A stretch of DNA of 64,000 nucleotides, taken from assembly GCA_019188255.1 (NCBI GenBank), contig JAETXT010000007.1:1798001-1862000 (forward strand), in the 5' to 3' direction. A program made the position numbers and the translations under genes. The notes beneath the pieces are model-generated. The model saw nothing but the letters and a program-made list of their open reading frames with translations, was not told where the DNA came from and searched no databases. Of this stretch, positions 22,801 to 33,900 are shown piece after piece. Positions within the stretch are counted from its first letter, which is position 1. Each line of letters starts with the position of its first letter. The DNA is from Verticillium longisporum. Its lineage: Eukaryota; Ascomycota; Sordariomycetes; Glomerellales; Plectosphaerellaceae.

Positions 22801-25800
22801 AGGTGGTGCAAGATGTCCAAGACTCCCATCTCCACGCCGTCTGCACCGTCCAACCTCGAGAATCCGCAAGCTACTACATGGAGCAGGTCACGGGGGATCC
22901 AAGAATCCACCATACCATGTGTCTGGATGTCGATGATTTTGGGAACACCCGAAAGGAGATAAAGATTGTTTACGGTCGGCAGCCAGGACTCACATCCCTG
23001 ACGGGACCCGACAAGGCGAAGCAGGAATCGACACATATTTTGTACTCGGAGAACAATGTAACGGAAGCAATCGACGAGGGCGATGACTTCAGGCGGCCAG
23101 CCGTCTATAGCACGCGCACATACGAGATTTCTGGGTTTCAGCCGGCGGGCAACGCCTTGCAGTTCTCGTTCGCAGACTTCGCAGGCGAGCACAATGACTT
23201 TTCTCCCCTAACATCGCTACAAGAAATTCCCTTTGAGGAAGATCTGAATCTCACATCACGGCAAAAGAGGCTCATCAATAGATCCCGTCTTGTCTTTCGA
23301 AAGGATGACCTGACTGGAATGCTTCCTCCTGGGCACCTCGGGAAGCTAGGCCTCGCTGGTGAGAGTCATACCCTCTGCTACACCCCTGGTCTTCTGGCCA
23401 AGGTTTTTAGGCGCTCGAGACTCGACGGAACGGAGGAAGCGCTGATAAGAGACCCCAAGATTACCCCTGGCGGAGAAGGATCACGACTAGGCTATGTGGA
23501 CCTTGAGGGCGACGGGTCTTGGTGGGCCAGCGCGGGATCTGTGAGGTACTCTGAGACAGCCACCTCCGATCCAGCTTTGGAGCTCTCTCAAGCCAAGAAT
23601 CGGTTCTTTGAAGCAATTGCGTTCCTTGATCCGCTCGGCCATGAATCAAGGGTTTTCTACGACTCTTATGTCTTGTTACCATCATGGACGGAGGATGCAG
23701 TGGGAAACAGGACAGTAGCCGAGATGGACTACAGAGTTCTCAAGCCCCGTATCGTCACGGATCCAAACGGTAATCGGACAGCAGTGGCGTTCGACGCCAT
23801 GGGGATGGTAGCAGGTGTAGCAATCATGGGAAAAGAAGGGTCGGGGGAGGGAGACTCACTTCAGGGGTTTAGGCCAGACCTCAGTCAAGCGGAGATCAAC
23901 CTCATCCTCTCTGAACCTAAAGGTCCGGCCGCATTTGATCTGCTCGGTCAAGCAACCCGGCGCATCATAAACGACTATGGGAGATTCAGAGAGTTGCAAA
24001 CACCTGTGCCGTCGGTTGCCATTGCGCGTGTACAACACACGCATATGCCGAGCGATAGGCGAACAGCCGTCAGCATTTCCTACTCAGACGGCTTTGGCCG
24101 GATAATCCAAAGCAAGAAACAGGCGAAACCTGGCCCGCTCATAGAGGACGGCCCTCTATCAAGTACTCGATGGGTCACGTCCGGTTGGGTTATCCACGAC
24201 AATAAGGGGAACCCAGTGAGAGAGTTTGAGCCCTTCTTTGACGACACGCATCATTTCAAATTCGACCTCCGGGCCGGATCATCGTCTACCTTGATTTATG
24301 ATTCCATGTCCAGGATTGTTGCAATTCTGCGTCAGGATCACGCGTTCTTTAAGACGGTATTCAAAGGCTGGACTGAATCCATCCATGACTTCAACGATAA
24401 TGTTCTCGTTCCCAACGTCCAGAACGATGATGATGTCGGCCATCTACTTCGCGGCTTGAAAAGCCACGAGTTTCTTCCATCATGGTACGACTCGCGCATC
24501 AACGGGCAAGACGTTCTAGAAAAGGCTACTGCAGAGAAGACTGCAGCTCATGCGAATACGCCTCGTGTGCTTCACTCCGACGCCCTTGGTCGTGTCATTG
24601 TGCAAGTTGACGATCTTGGCTCTAGTCAAACCATAAGTACTCGATCCAGGTTTGATGCCAGCAACAACATTGTTCAGGTTTCAGACCAGCTAGGACGGCT
24701 CGTGAGTGCGTTCGAGTTCGACATGAGGGGTCATCGCATTTCCGAAGCAAGCATGGACGCCGGGCGGCACTGGTCATTACCCGATGTGACTGGCCAACCA
24801 GTGCTGCAGTGGGACTCGAGAGATTTCCGGCTTCGACATGTGTACGATGCGGCAAACAGGCCAGTCGAGACGTGGATGAGCGAAAGTGGCGCGAATGAGA
24901 TCATGGCCAAGCAGTACATATACGGCGAATCAGCCCCGGATTCGCTGGGCCATAACCTTAGGAACCGCCTGTACAAGAGCAGAGATGGGTCAGGAGAGAT
25001 GACCATTCTTGATTATGACTTCAAGGGCAACATCATCAGTACCGAACAGCGACTAGCCAGCAGCTACAAGGACACACCAAACTGGGCCGGTGCAGTTGGC
25101 CTCGAGGTCAAGCAACAGAGCACGACCACGTTTGACGCGCTTGACAGAACGGTCCTATCAGTCTCGCCAGACATGAGTCAAGTATATATGATGTACGACG
25201 ACAGCGGTTACGTGGATCAGCAGTTCGTGAATGTTCGCGGCGAGTCAACTTCCCCTGATCGGTCAAATTGGTCTGCCGTCATCACTGGTGTCGATTACAA
25301 TGCCAAGGGCCTTCTCACGTCCATCTCTTACGGCAACGGAACGAAAACTAAGAGAACATACGATCCGTTACTCCATCGGCTGCAAGGCATGCGAACGACC
25401 AGGACGGGCGACCCCAGTCCACTCCAGGACCTGACTTACACGTGGGATCCGACTGGTAACATTACGCATGTTCAAGACAGAGCCCAGCAGGCAATATTCT
25501 TCCGAAACAACCGCGTAGATCCGAGCTCAGACTACACATACGATGCCATGTATAGACTTATCAAGGCCACTGGACGCGAGCATCTGGGACAGACAGACGG
25601 GCGTCCGAACAATCCCTCGGCACCTGGGCCGAACACGGGCTCCGTCGTAGACAGTCCCAGCGACGGCAACGCCGTGGCTGGTTACGCCGAAACATACGAA
25701 TATGACCTCGCGGGGAATGTCATGTCCGTCGCCCATGCCCTCAGCGACGCGAGCCGTCCTGGCTGGAAGAGGACCTACTCTTACAACGAGCCCAGCTTCC

Positions 25801-27617
25801 TCGCAGCCGGTCAGGTTGGAAACCGCCTTTCCGAAACCAAGGTGGGCTCCGTTTCTGAGTCGTACTCGTACGACGCAGGCGGCAACATGACTTCAATGCC
25901 TGGCCTTCGCACAATGAGCTGGGATTTCAACGGCATGCTACGAGCCACTACCAAGCAGATAGTCAATTCAGGAATACCCGAAACGACCTACTACGTGTAC
26001 GACGGATCAGGCAAGCGCGTCCGCAAAATGACGGAGAGTCGAGGCGGAGGAGAAGCAGACAGCCCCGATCCGAGGCCCATCAAAGAAACTACGTACCTGG
26101 ATGGAGTCGAAATCTTCCGCAGATGGGCGCGAGATACGAACGAGCCGACTGTCGTGCGTTCGACCGTGTTCGTTGACCACGACGGACGGAAGGTGTATCA
26201 GGCAGACAGTCGAATACAAGGCACCGACAATAGTCCAGACCAAAGTACACGCTTCTCCCTGGGCAATAATCTCGACAGCGTCACGATGCTGCTCGACGAA
26301 CAGGCGCGGCTCGTCTCGTATGAAGAATATTTCCCTCATGGTAGCACATCCTATCAGTCGACGGCGAACCAAAACGAAATACCAAAGCGGTACAGGTACG
26401 CTGGAAAAGAGCGGGATGAGGAGACGGGGCTGTACTATTACGGCGCGAGGTACTACGCACCCTGGCTAGGCCGCTGGACATCCCCTGATCCAGCGGGGCT
26501 CGCAGACGGGCTGAACCTGTTCTGCTTTGTGCGGAATAATCCTGTATCGTCCACAGACTCTGGGGGTCGATTGACAATGGCGTTTGGGCTCGGCTTCGCG
26601 CTGCCAGCGTTTGGCGAGGTTCTCGCGGCCGTGGTCACAACGGTTGTAGCCGTTGCATCGAGTCCCGTCGTCATCACGGTTGCCATCGTGGCCGTCGTGG
26701 TCGTGATTGGAGCCGTGGCATACCAACACTACAAAGAAACCAAGAGCGAGCCGCTACGACTCCAGGGCCCCTGGCCAGTCCCGGGTCCAGCGCAACCCGC
26801 CGAGCCCGAAACGGCCCCAGAGCCGAAACCGGCCCCGCAACCGGCCCCGCAGCCCAGCCCCGAAACAGTACCTCAACCTCGGCCGGCGCCGAAACCAGAG
26901 CCGGCGCCGGCACCGAAGCCCACACAGGGGCCCAAAACGACCACGCCGACTACAAAGCCGGCCCCCACACCACGAAAAATACCTGATCCCAAGCAGACGC
27001 CAAAGGCAAAGCCCAGACCGCACATCCAGCCGACCAACCCTGATAAATGGGACAAGTCGCAGCCGCAGCAGCACCACGTGTTCCCCAAGGAGAGCTGGTG
27101 GTTCTGGAAGGCAATCGGCATCAACATTGACGAGCCGGAGAACGTTGTGTGGATGGCGGCCTGGTACCACCTGCTCGTCGTGCACCCCGGCGGCTACAAC
27201 GAAAGCTTCAAGCACGAAATTGAGCGGTGGGTCGACTGGGATGTCTTTGATGCGTCCAAGGGACGCAGGCTCGAGTTTCGGGAGCCCGAGACGGGGAGGC
27301 GGCTTTCGGCAGGGGACGTGCGAGCGCGCTTTGAGGCGTTGGGCGCGGCGCTGCAGCTGCGCTGGTTTTCATGGGGGTCGCGACGCCGTCGGCCGTCCCG
27401 TATCTGCGGGGGTGGGACAAGGTTCGCTTCGGGGAGAGGCCGCATAGTCGGGAGGAGTTCTTGCGGCCAAGGAATACGTGGGGACACTAGGAGATGGGGA
27501 GGGGAAGGTAGGAGGAGGGGCCGTCGGATCACGCGATGCTGGTTATCGTACATGCTGGGGGGTCTTCGTTCGTTGAAATGCCAGGGCTGGGGAGCCGATA
27601 GTTTGCTTGGACGTTGA
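19809..27617 (+). CDS. Tc toxin complex TcB-TcC fusion (SpvB/RHS) with variable tip
   Basis: One uninterrupted frame of 2,602 codons. Domains in order: a SpvB domain (about 35-330); FG-GAP/VCBS-like repeats with DGDGLP, DVTGSGK, DLTGDGLPD, DMSGDGLAD and DIDGSGTTD (about 470-730); TcdB middle domains (about 800-1100); many RHS/YD repeats (about 1290-2190); and the conserved RHS core YAGKERDEETGLYYYGARYY with a DPAGLADGLN closing motif (about 2194-2255). In bacteria, TcB and TcC together form a hollow cage that encloses a cleaved C-terminal effector. Here both are one chain, without introns or a signal peptide. After the core come two or three hydrophobic helices (2257-2312), a Pro-rich linker, and HHVFPKE at about 2421-2427. 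The final ~80 codons are unusually Arg/Gly-rich; see the separate entry. Such genes in fungi are inferred to be bacterial acquisitions. Whether this product is active is not known. Confidence 0.85.
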   Translation: MAIDGDPSKAAAGAGYGLFGASSQGSRPAGQDFFDLSSLGSTLSASAALPAAPSIVPLKEGGAISGLGEKYNVSSASGTGSLSVPIETSPARRGMQPQLALQYDSAAGNSEFGLGWQLRGGASITRKTSKGLPRYHDPASGPESDVFVLSGMEDLVPVFKKDASGVILQDSAGNHVTEESVRGNHVVRRYFPRSRQTFARIERWTNLESRNDVHWRVVTEENSTLVFGSDANSRIFDQSAAVDGNIRIFSWLQSETYDTYGNAMTFTYKQEDSASVSGEAAHEAFRTPESRGANRYLKSIRYGNTIPNRSQNTWAAFSAFELPQDSWKFSVVFDYGEHDESLPSPVEVGAWRARLDPFSTHRPGFELRTYRLCHRILMFHHFTELGQEPCLVSSMELAYSEHPSLTVLTSVRHFGHSFDIASGTIISRGLPPLEFSYQEFPLDQELERLTPQVVDEKSLRNLPVGLDGRDYQWIDLDGDGLPGILMRSEAAWYYKRNTSANNVQAGTEPPQAVAQFGELELIRTIPSASEPEMCHFGDVTGSGKLNLIQTAPSGWGYFEREADIDAGWTNFRYMARFPNVDASKDSVKMIDLTGDGLPDVLIYEDEVLTWYPSLGEEGYGDGASVSQPFSDRSSPICLFQDTEQTLYLADMSGDGLADIVRIRNSDVSYWPNCGYGNFGRIVQMDGAPSFDYQGAFHQGRIRLADIDGSGTTDLIYLSGQGLDLYMNQSGNQFSARKRLPPSFPIDNISVVSVADLLGNGTACLAWSTSLPANRQSIQYIDFTKGRKPHLLNRFVNNLGAETVIRYAPSTKFYLDDKQSGTPWITRLPFPVHCVEQVEIIDHVSHSRFAKRYSYHHGYFDGLEREFRGFGRTDEWDTGVFEAATGPRMSNEDAAWHTPPVRTTTWFHTGMFVDERTWSRQIQAEYFADHVRKELRSSPSHGALLPESVNPFDPEETSILRERFRALKGKLLRKEVYSEDGSDSSRIPFAIEEHNYSVKVVQDVQDSHLHAVCTVQPRESASYYMEQVTGDPRIHHTMCLDVDDFGNTRKEIKIVYGRQPGLTSLTGPDKAKQESTHILYSENNVTEAIDEGDDFRRPAVYSTRTYEISGFQPAGNALQFSFADFAGEHNDFSPLTSLQEIPFEEDLNLTSRQKRLINRSRLVFRKDDLTGMLPPGHLGKLGLAGESHTLCYTPGLLAKVFRRSRLDGTEEALIRDPKITPGGEGSRLGYVDLEGDGSWWASAGSVRYSETATSDPALELSQAKNRFFEAIAFLDPLGHESRVFYDSYVLLPSWTEDAVGNRTVAEMDYRVLKPRIVTDPNGNRTAVAFDAMGMVAGVAIMGKEGSGEGDSLQGFRPDLSQAEINLILSEPKGPAAFDLLGQATRRIINDYGRFRELQTPVPSVAIARVQHTHMPSDRRTAVSISYSDGFGRIIQSKKQAKPGPLIEDGPLSSTRWVTSGWVIHDNKGNPVREFEPFFDDTHHFKFDLRAGSSSTLIYDSMSRIVAILRQDHAFFKTVFKGWTESIHDFNDNVLVPNVQNDDDVGHLLRGLKSHEFLPSWYDSRINGQDVLEKATAEKTAAHANTPRVLHSDALGRVIVQVDDLGSSQTISTRSRFDASNNIVQVSDQLGRLVSAFEFDMRGHRISEASMDAGRHWSLPDVTGQPVLQWDSRDFRLRHVYDAANRPVETWMSESGANEIMAKQYIYGESAPDSLGHNLRNRLYKSRDGSGEMTILDYDFKGNIISTEQRLASSYKDTPNWAGAVGLEVKQQSTTTFDALDRTVLSVSPDMSQVYMMYDDSGYVDQQFVNVRGESTSPDRSNWSAVITGVDYNAKGLLTSISYGNGTKTKRTYDPLLHRLQGMRTTRTGDPSPLQDLTYTWDPTGNITHVQDRAQQAIFFRNNRVDPSSDYTYDAMYRLIKATGREHLGQTDGRPNNPSAPGPNTGSVVDSPSDGNAVAGYAETYEYDLAGNVMSVAHALSDASRPGWKRTYSYNEPSFLAAGQVGNRLSETKVGSVSESYSYDAGGNMTSMPGLRTMSWDFNGMLRATTKQIVNSGIPETTYYVYDGSGKRVRKMTESRGGGEADSPDPRPIKETTYLDGVEIFRRWARDTNEPTVVRSTVFVDHDGRKVYQADSRIQGTDNSPDQSTRFSLGNNLDSVTMLLDEQARLVSYEEYFPHGSTSYQSTANQNEIPKRYRYAGKERDEETGLYYYGARYYAPWLGRWTSPDPAGLADGLNLFCFVRNNPVSSTDSGGRLTMAFGLGFALPAFGEVLAAVVTTVVAVASSPVVITVAIVAVVVVIGAVAYQHYKETKSEPLRLQGPWPVPGPAQPAEPETAPEPKPAPQPAPQPSPETVPQPRPAPKPEPAPAPKPTQGPKTTTPTTKPAPTPRKIPDPKQTPKAKPRPHIQPTNPDKWDKSQPQQHHVFPKESWWFWKAIGINIDEPENVVWMAAWYHLLVVHPGGYNESFKHEIERWVDWDVFDASKGRRLEFREPETGRRLSAGDVRARFEALGAALQLRWFSWGSRRRRPSRICGGGTRFASGRGRIVGRSSCGQGIRGDTRRWGGEGRRRGRRITRCWLSYMLGGLRSLKCQGWGADSLLGR
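26574..27370 (+). other. Variable C-terminal effector region of the Tc fusion
   Basis: This part of the fusion lies beyond the RHS core, where RHS and TcC proteins carry exchangeable toxic domains. It encodes a hydrophobic segment rich in Val/Ala (two or three helices), then about 100 residues dominated by Pro-Ala-Pro-Lys repeats, then a compact segment with QQHHVFPKESWWFWKAIGI and a later His in AAWYHLLVV and Asn in GGYNESF. That spacing of HH, H and N resembles HNH/AHH-type (DUF2380-like) nuclease domains found at the tips of bacterial polymorphic toxins. The nuclease reading is inference from motif spacing only. No neighbouring immunity gene is visible. Confidence 0.55.
27365..27490 (+). 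other. Probable frame break at the end of the Tc fusion
   Basis: From about 27365 the annotated frame becomes Arg/Gly/Ser-rich with no family character until 27617. In the neighbouring forward frame, from the ATG at 27371 to a TAG at 27488-27490, about 39 codons have ordinary, mixed composition. The change lies beside T4 and G5 runs. This suggests a one-base indel in the assembly or the gene, so the natural C terminus may lie at 27490. It could also be a real, altered terminus. Confidence 0.5.
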
Positions 27618-27965
27618 GTGCTCGGTTATGACGAAGGCAGTGGTTTCTTTGTTATGGTGTGTGCTTTGAACGATTCCATTGAGTTCATATTTTGACTTGA
27701 CACCATCACAGGTGGAAATTGGTATCGGTGACAATGTTAGTGAGGGGACAATTTGAATTCAATATCTGTCTGCTGCTCCTAAGGGACACGTCATTCTCAG
27801 AGTAGCATACCAAAAGCGCAAAATTAAAGATAAGAAAGTGATGACAACTTGGTAGAGGGAAAGAAAAGTCGTGGGCTCGTAAAGTAAACCAAAAGGTGCA
27901 GGAAAAGCAGGACAATAGAAGAGTTGGGAAACTTCACGTTAGCAGCATCTCAACAGAGAACAGTC
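27618..27965. other. Intergenic between the convergent Tc genes
   Basis: The 348 bp between the two stop codons is AT-richer than the genes. It must hold both 3' ends. I see A-rich strings such as AAAGATAAGAAAG near 27825 and AAGAAAAG near 27862, but no strong hairpin terminator as a bacterial operon might have. Confidence 0.5.
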
Positions 27966-30900
27966 TCACAGCTGCATGCGATACCGAAGAACAAGCCACA
28001 TCCCCTGCCGCGCCCCATCAAGGCTAACGTCGGCACCTTCGTGGGCCTTGAGTGTGAGGATCCAGTCACCGCTTATGTCAAGTCCTTCAGTAGAGGCCGA
28101 GTACGCGAAAAGCCTACCAAGCTTTGCGGCCTCAGTGAACGGAACGATGTCAGCATCGGAGCCAGCTCTTGCAAGCCTCAATGCCGTTGCAGGGATTTCC
28201 GCCGTTGAGTAAAGTGATACGCTCGACGCCGTGAGCTTGGACGCGCCACGCGCGACATATGGAAGTCGGCTGGCGACATCGCGCAGCAAAATGGTGCGGT
28301 CTGCGTCTGGGGGTGAGGCAGCCATGGCGAAGCGGTACCACTCAGTCGCGAACTCGGCGCGTAAGTCCATAATGGTGTAGAGGCCGCCGCCCGCCTCGGA
28401 CGAGTCGTCCTCGACGGCCTGAACGAATGACCGAATGGCTCCCGACGCGGCAGCCTGAAGTTTGTCACCGCCGTCAAGCGAAGTGTATCTGACCTGAAGG
28501 ATGACATCCGTGATAGTGCCATAGTCAAAGGGCCGCAAGGCCAAGGATGCTGGGCCGGCAGGCGATGGAAGTGTCAGGCGCCAACGAGAAATGACGCCGG
28601 CGCCCTCAAAGGGAAGGAAACGCTCGTCCTTCATCGACAGCTCGAAGACACCAGGATCAGTCTGGGCAGAGGATGCAGCAATGGCCGTGATGGGTACGGA
28701 GGAGGTGGTGAAGCGTTGGTCCAGCCCGTCATCACCAGGGGTTTCAGAGTACGCATTGGCGTCAGCAGCCAGAGGTGAGGTTCGCATCTTGTTCTCGAGC
28801 AGACGAAGCGTAGCGTTGACGCCTACATGCGGGCCGACGACGCAAGGAATCGAAAGTGCAATAGACCGAACGCGTCGCATGTAGTGGCCCGGGAAGTCCA
28901 TGTCGAAAAGCGTCTCAGGCAGGGCAAACTCGCAGCGGGCTGTCTCGCGAAGGCGCACGAGCTCAAGCGGCGCCAAAAGTCGTAAAGAAATGGACCTTGT
29001 CACCTCAAAATCATGGCCGCGGCGGTCTTGATAGGCGGCTTCAAGACGGCGCAGCGAAAGCGCCAAGGCTTCGCCGGCGAGAAGTCCATCGCGCGCAGGG
29101 TCCCAGTAACCGAACGAGATATATGAGCGGGAAATTTCGGCTGGCCGCTCAAAGTGGAAAGTCCGCTCGGCGCGTCTCGCCAGGTCGTACGCCAGCGTGT
29201 AAGCCTCATAGGCGAGCCGGCGGCTGGAGGCTTCCAAGTGCGAGTACAATTGAGCGTTGGTGTACTTGGTCGCTAGGAAGTCGGCGGTCTCCCGCGCATT
29301 GTCAATAGACTGCTGGTGATTGGAGACATCGCGCTCGGCCAGTGCCAGCTTCACTTGTTGTGTCAAGATCTGGCTGTCAATGGCCTTAACTTCGTACCCA
29401 GCCGAATTGGCCATCTGTACACGATCTTGCATGGCCCGAAGCAAGCCCGTCCTACGGCCAGCCATGGATGCCTGGGCTGCCTCATGATCAGACCAGGCCC
29501 GGAGCCCTCGTGCGACAGCACCAAGTCCATGACCCAGCTGAGGGGAGCCCCTCTTGACGGCCGCTCCAACGCCGAGCGGCGTGCCGTGAACATTGGTGCT
29601 GGGCAGCGCCAGGAACACAGTACTCAAGGCTTCGGTCGCACCAACGCTGATGTTGACGTTGCGTGATACTGTTGATCTGTCCTGCTCCTCCTTCTCCGAG
29701 GGGATCAACCGAAGCCCTGTATCAGCTACGAGCTTCTCCTGCGACAGCTCAATCTCGGCGAAAGGGCTCTTGACATCAGTTGGCACTTTCGAGACATCTT
29801 CGCCGAGCTGAGATAGATAGTGTCTCATACGGCAGACTGGACCGAGGCGGGTTTGCCGTAGAGAGTCAAGGGATAAGCTGGCCTCGTCAGCCTGGGCTTT
29901 TTTGATACCCTTGAGAAGGTCACTGATCGTCACCTCGTGGCGCTGTCTTAGGGAAGCCAGCGCCTCACCGTCCTGCTTCTCCTTGGCGGCCAGGAAGCCG
30001 GCCACAAACTGCCTCAGCTCGCCACACACCTCGTGCGCCTTCTGCACAAGATATAGAAAGCGATAGTTGGACATGGGGCTGTTCAAATCGTTGAGAACAC
30101 TGGCAATGCTGACACCAGCCGCAGTCGCTCGGACCAACAGGCCAGGATCGATGGGTGGTTCGAACAATGGCAGCCGCTGCACAACACCGTTGATATCCTG
30201 ACAGTGGCGTAGCTTGAAGAGACGGTCATCAATCGTGGCCCTGACAGCCCGGAGCTGCGGGTTGTCCGGTATGCAGAAGTACCGCGTCGTAGCCGAGCCG
30301 AACACGTTGGGCAGGTCGACAGGCGTATCAGGACGGCCAGTGAAGCCGACAGGAAATTGTCGCGTTACCTGGTTGCTGAAGGGGAACTCGAGCTCGAGGT
30401 CGACAGCAGCGTTACCGAAGGCGTCGAACCGCTCAAGGAGGCGCCGGTATGTGTGCGGCTCTGTTTTGCCGCGCTTTGGGATGCGTTGGCCGGCCGGTCC
30501 GTACACATGGCTCGCTCTCACGTACATTTGGATGGCCAGAGGTAATGTCTCGAGCGTGTTTTGGCGAAAGTAGAAATCGCCGTACTGCACCAATGTGTCG
30601 ATGTACTTCATCACGACGGCTTTCATGTAAGCCACCGGCCGCGATCTGGCCACGACGTGTGGCGCAAATGGGTTGTCTCGCCACTCAGTGACCTGTGTGT
30701 TCTCTTCGTTAGGAACGAGAGATTGCATGAAGTTCTCGAGATAATCTTTAGCCACGATTTCTTGGAATGGGCGGAACTGCCAGCACTTGGACACATCGTT
30801 GGTATTGACCATGGGGTTGAAAATGGCGGCATGGCAGAGGTCCAAAGCCTGATCAAACTGCCGTTGCTGAACGAGCTTGTCCATGACGGCCAGAGGCGCA

Positions 30901-33900
30901 TGTAGTCCCAGCTCCCAATTGTAGATGGCGTAGGGCTTCTTAAGTTCGTGATACCTCGACTCCCTGTTGTCGCCAAAGGCGTCCCCTAGATGAGAATCCT
31001 CGAGCCGTGCGTAGAGATCAAACACGGTCGACAGCTTGTCCGATACGGCCATCGCACCGAGCAACTTGTGCACGAATTGGTGCGAAAAGACGGCCGATGC
31101 CGAGTTGGTCCAGTAGACTCTGACCCGTGGACGCACCACAGAGTCGGGGTACTCGACATACGGTGGCGTCTTGTAGAACTCGGGGTTGTCCGTCGCAGTC
31201 GACGCCTGCAAGCTGTGTAATTCTTTCCGACCGCTCCAGTAGCCGAACGCTGGCGTGCCCGTGTCCAATCTCAAGCTGGCTGTGATTGACCCATCCGAGG
31301 ATTTGAGAAGTCGGCCGTTGACAAAGTCGAACGACCCCACTGCTACAGAGCTCTCAGACGTGACGTTACTCAAAACATCAACAGATAATTTCGTGCCTCC
31401 GCCGCCATCCGGCACTGCCTCGAGCCGTGGAACAAACAGGTAGCCGTTGAGGTTTGGAAGACTGTAGTTAGCATAGTTTTTGACCGTCTCATAAACACCG
31501 TCGGATGATATGATCTTGGTTGTCCACTCGCCGCCCTGTCGCCGCTCCGAGCAACACAGTCTGATCTCCCAGTAGTCGATGCTCCGCAAGTTCGTTGATG
31601 GTTTCTCATCACCCAACTCAACCATTGACTTCTCGGCAGCCTTTGGCGGCATGACCGTCTTCTTGGCAAACTGCGGGAAGAAGACGAGGAGTCGTCCGTT
31701 CCATACGACGGGCGTCACATAGGTGCCATTCTCCAGTACCACGCCATCGGCTGTCTCGCTCGTGTAGTTGGGTATGTCAACCGTCATCCTTTCCCACGGC
31801 TGCCAGATGACATGTGCTGCGTCAAGTCGTCTGTAGTAGTATGCGTATGGAGCGCAGCGTGTGCGCGCTACAATGTGGACGATCTTTACGTCGGTGGTCT
31901 GCTCAAGGAACAGACCTTGCGCCTCGAGGTTGGCGACATCGTCCACTTTGGTCAGGTAGTTGCGAAACGCCGCCGCGACGGTGGAAGAGTCAACATCTTT
32001 CTGCAGCAGCTCGCTCTCAAGCTCGCGGTAGAAAGGGCTCTTATCATCCCGCAGCTCGCCTGTTAGCCAGTTCTCTGGATACAGGAATACCTTTCGGTTG
32101 GCTTCCCACACACGGTACTTCTCCATCCAACTCCAGCGCACAGCGTCGATGCGCACGGGGACTTTTTGTCGGTCACCCTCAACACTGTTGATGCGTGGCT
32201 GCAATTCTAAGCCCAAGAGGCACCTCTGTATGAACAACTGCACACTGGAGATGGCCTGTTTTATGCGCGACGTCTGCAGGCAAGACGACATCTGCACATC
32301 AATGAGGAAGAACTCGAAAAGCCCGTCGGCGTCGGCAATGCCCTGATCGCGTATAACCTGTTGCGCAAGCAAATAGGCGATGAGTGCGTTCTTCTGATTC
32401 TCACGTAACGTGTTGTACAATGGCTGCACCGCAGCCTCCCAGTCTGTTGTTGTATACCGCGCGCGCACGACCTTGCGTATGTTGTCGGCGATGATCCGCG
32501 CAACCCAGAATTTGACAAGCGGGTCCGCCCACGAGAACACCATGGGAACATCCACAACACCAAGACTTTTGACAAGGGCCAGGGCTTTTTGAAGCCGAAT
32601 CAGGGCTCTCTCATCAAGGAAGTTCGCGGGAGACAACAGGTCAAAGTGATCTGATGCCAAGAGGGCCGTGAGCGAATCTCGCTGCGAATCCCACCTCGTA
32701 GACGCAATGATCTTATCGACGAGGCCATTGACGCCGGCTGAGGGCAGGCTTGCCCATTTGAAAAGGGCAATTAAGGGTGCCTCTGGCGCTGCAAGACCAT
32801 TTCGAAATGAGCTGAATTGACACAGCCGTCTCCATGCACGCAACGACAGCGAATTGAGGTCGAAGCCGTCGAAGTGCGCCTCGGCGTCTGTCAAGAAGAT
32901 GATCTCGGCCGTTGTCAAACTGAAAATGTTGACAACGATGCCAGCTTTGACAAGCTTAGAGAAGACGTCAGTCACAATCTGGGTGGCCTGGCCGGAGAGT
33001 AGCGCCGAAGCCGGAATACCAGCGCGCGGCGACCGGGCTGATTTCCACTGCAGCTGCGTTGCTGGACGGCCCGGGACCGTCAGAGAGTACAGCCTTCCAG
33101 CAGTAAGTTTGACGGGTTCTGAAACCCACACATTGCTCGGGTCGTCGAGCGGCTGCGGAAACGACACAGACGCGCCGTCGAGGATGATGGCTGACGGCTG
33201 CGTATCAGCAATAGAGAAGAAGACGAACTCGTCGTTCGTAGGTGGAATGAGGTAGCCTGTCCAGTCTGCAGATGGATTAGAGGAAGTTGACTTTAGGTTG
33301 CGTAAAATTTCCAGTGCCGATGTTGTTCCTGACCGAAGGATGCTATCAAGTAACAGATGGGTCAGCTCTGGGGATAGCCCCGAAACTGACATCATGACAT
33401 CAGACACCATTTTATCAGAGAGTCTGTCGCGAAGAAACGGGAGGAACGAGACCAAGAAGTAAAGCCGTTTACTTGGCGCGGATCCTGGATCAGGCACTGG
33501 AACAGATTCATCTTGAGTAGGGTCTGGTGTGGTTGGAGGCACGTCACCGGCCAGGAGGGTTGCCTTGGCCTCTTCGAGGTTCGCCGAGAACACCGCACGT
33601 AGAGTGTCGTTAAACCATGCCCCCGGCTTGCGCATCAGTCGGTCAATTGCGGGTGCCCAGAGGGGATTCATTCGTCCCAAGAATTTGGCATCCTCGGCCT
33701 CGCTGGCGGTAAGGATTCCGGTCATTTGAACAGTGGCTGATGGAGCGTTGGATGCATCACCTGATCGACTCGAGTATGAAAACTTCTTTTTCAGCAAGGC
33801 TGGCACCGAGATAGCCATACCCACTGGCGCGTTTGTTTGCCAGACCCAGGAGCCTTCGATGACACCTGCAAGGGTGCTGACCGTCGTCGCGTCGAATGCC

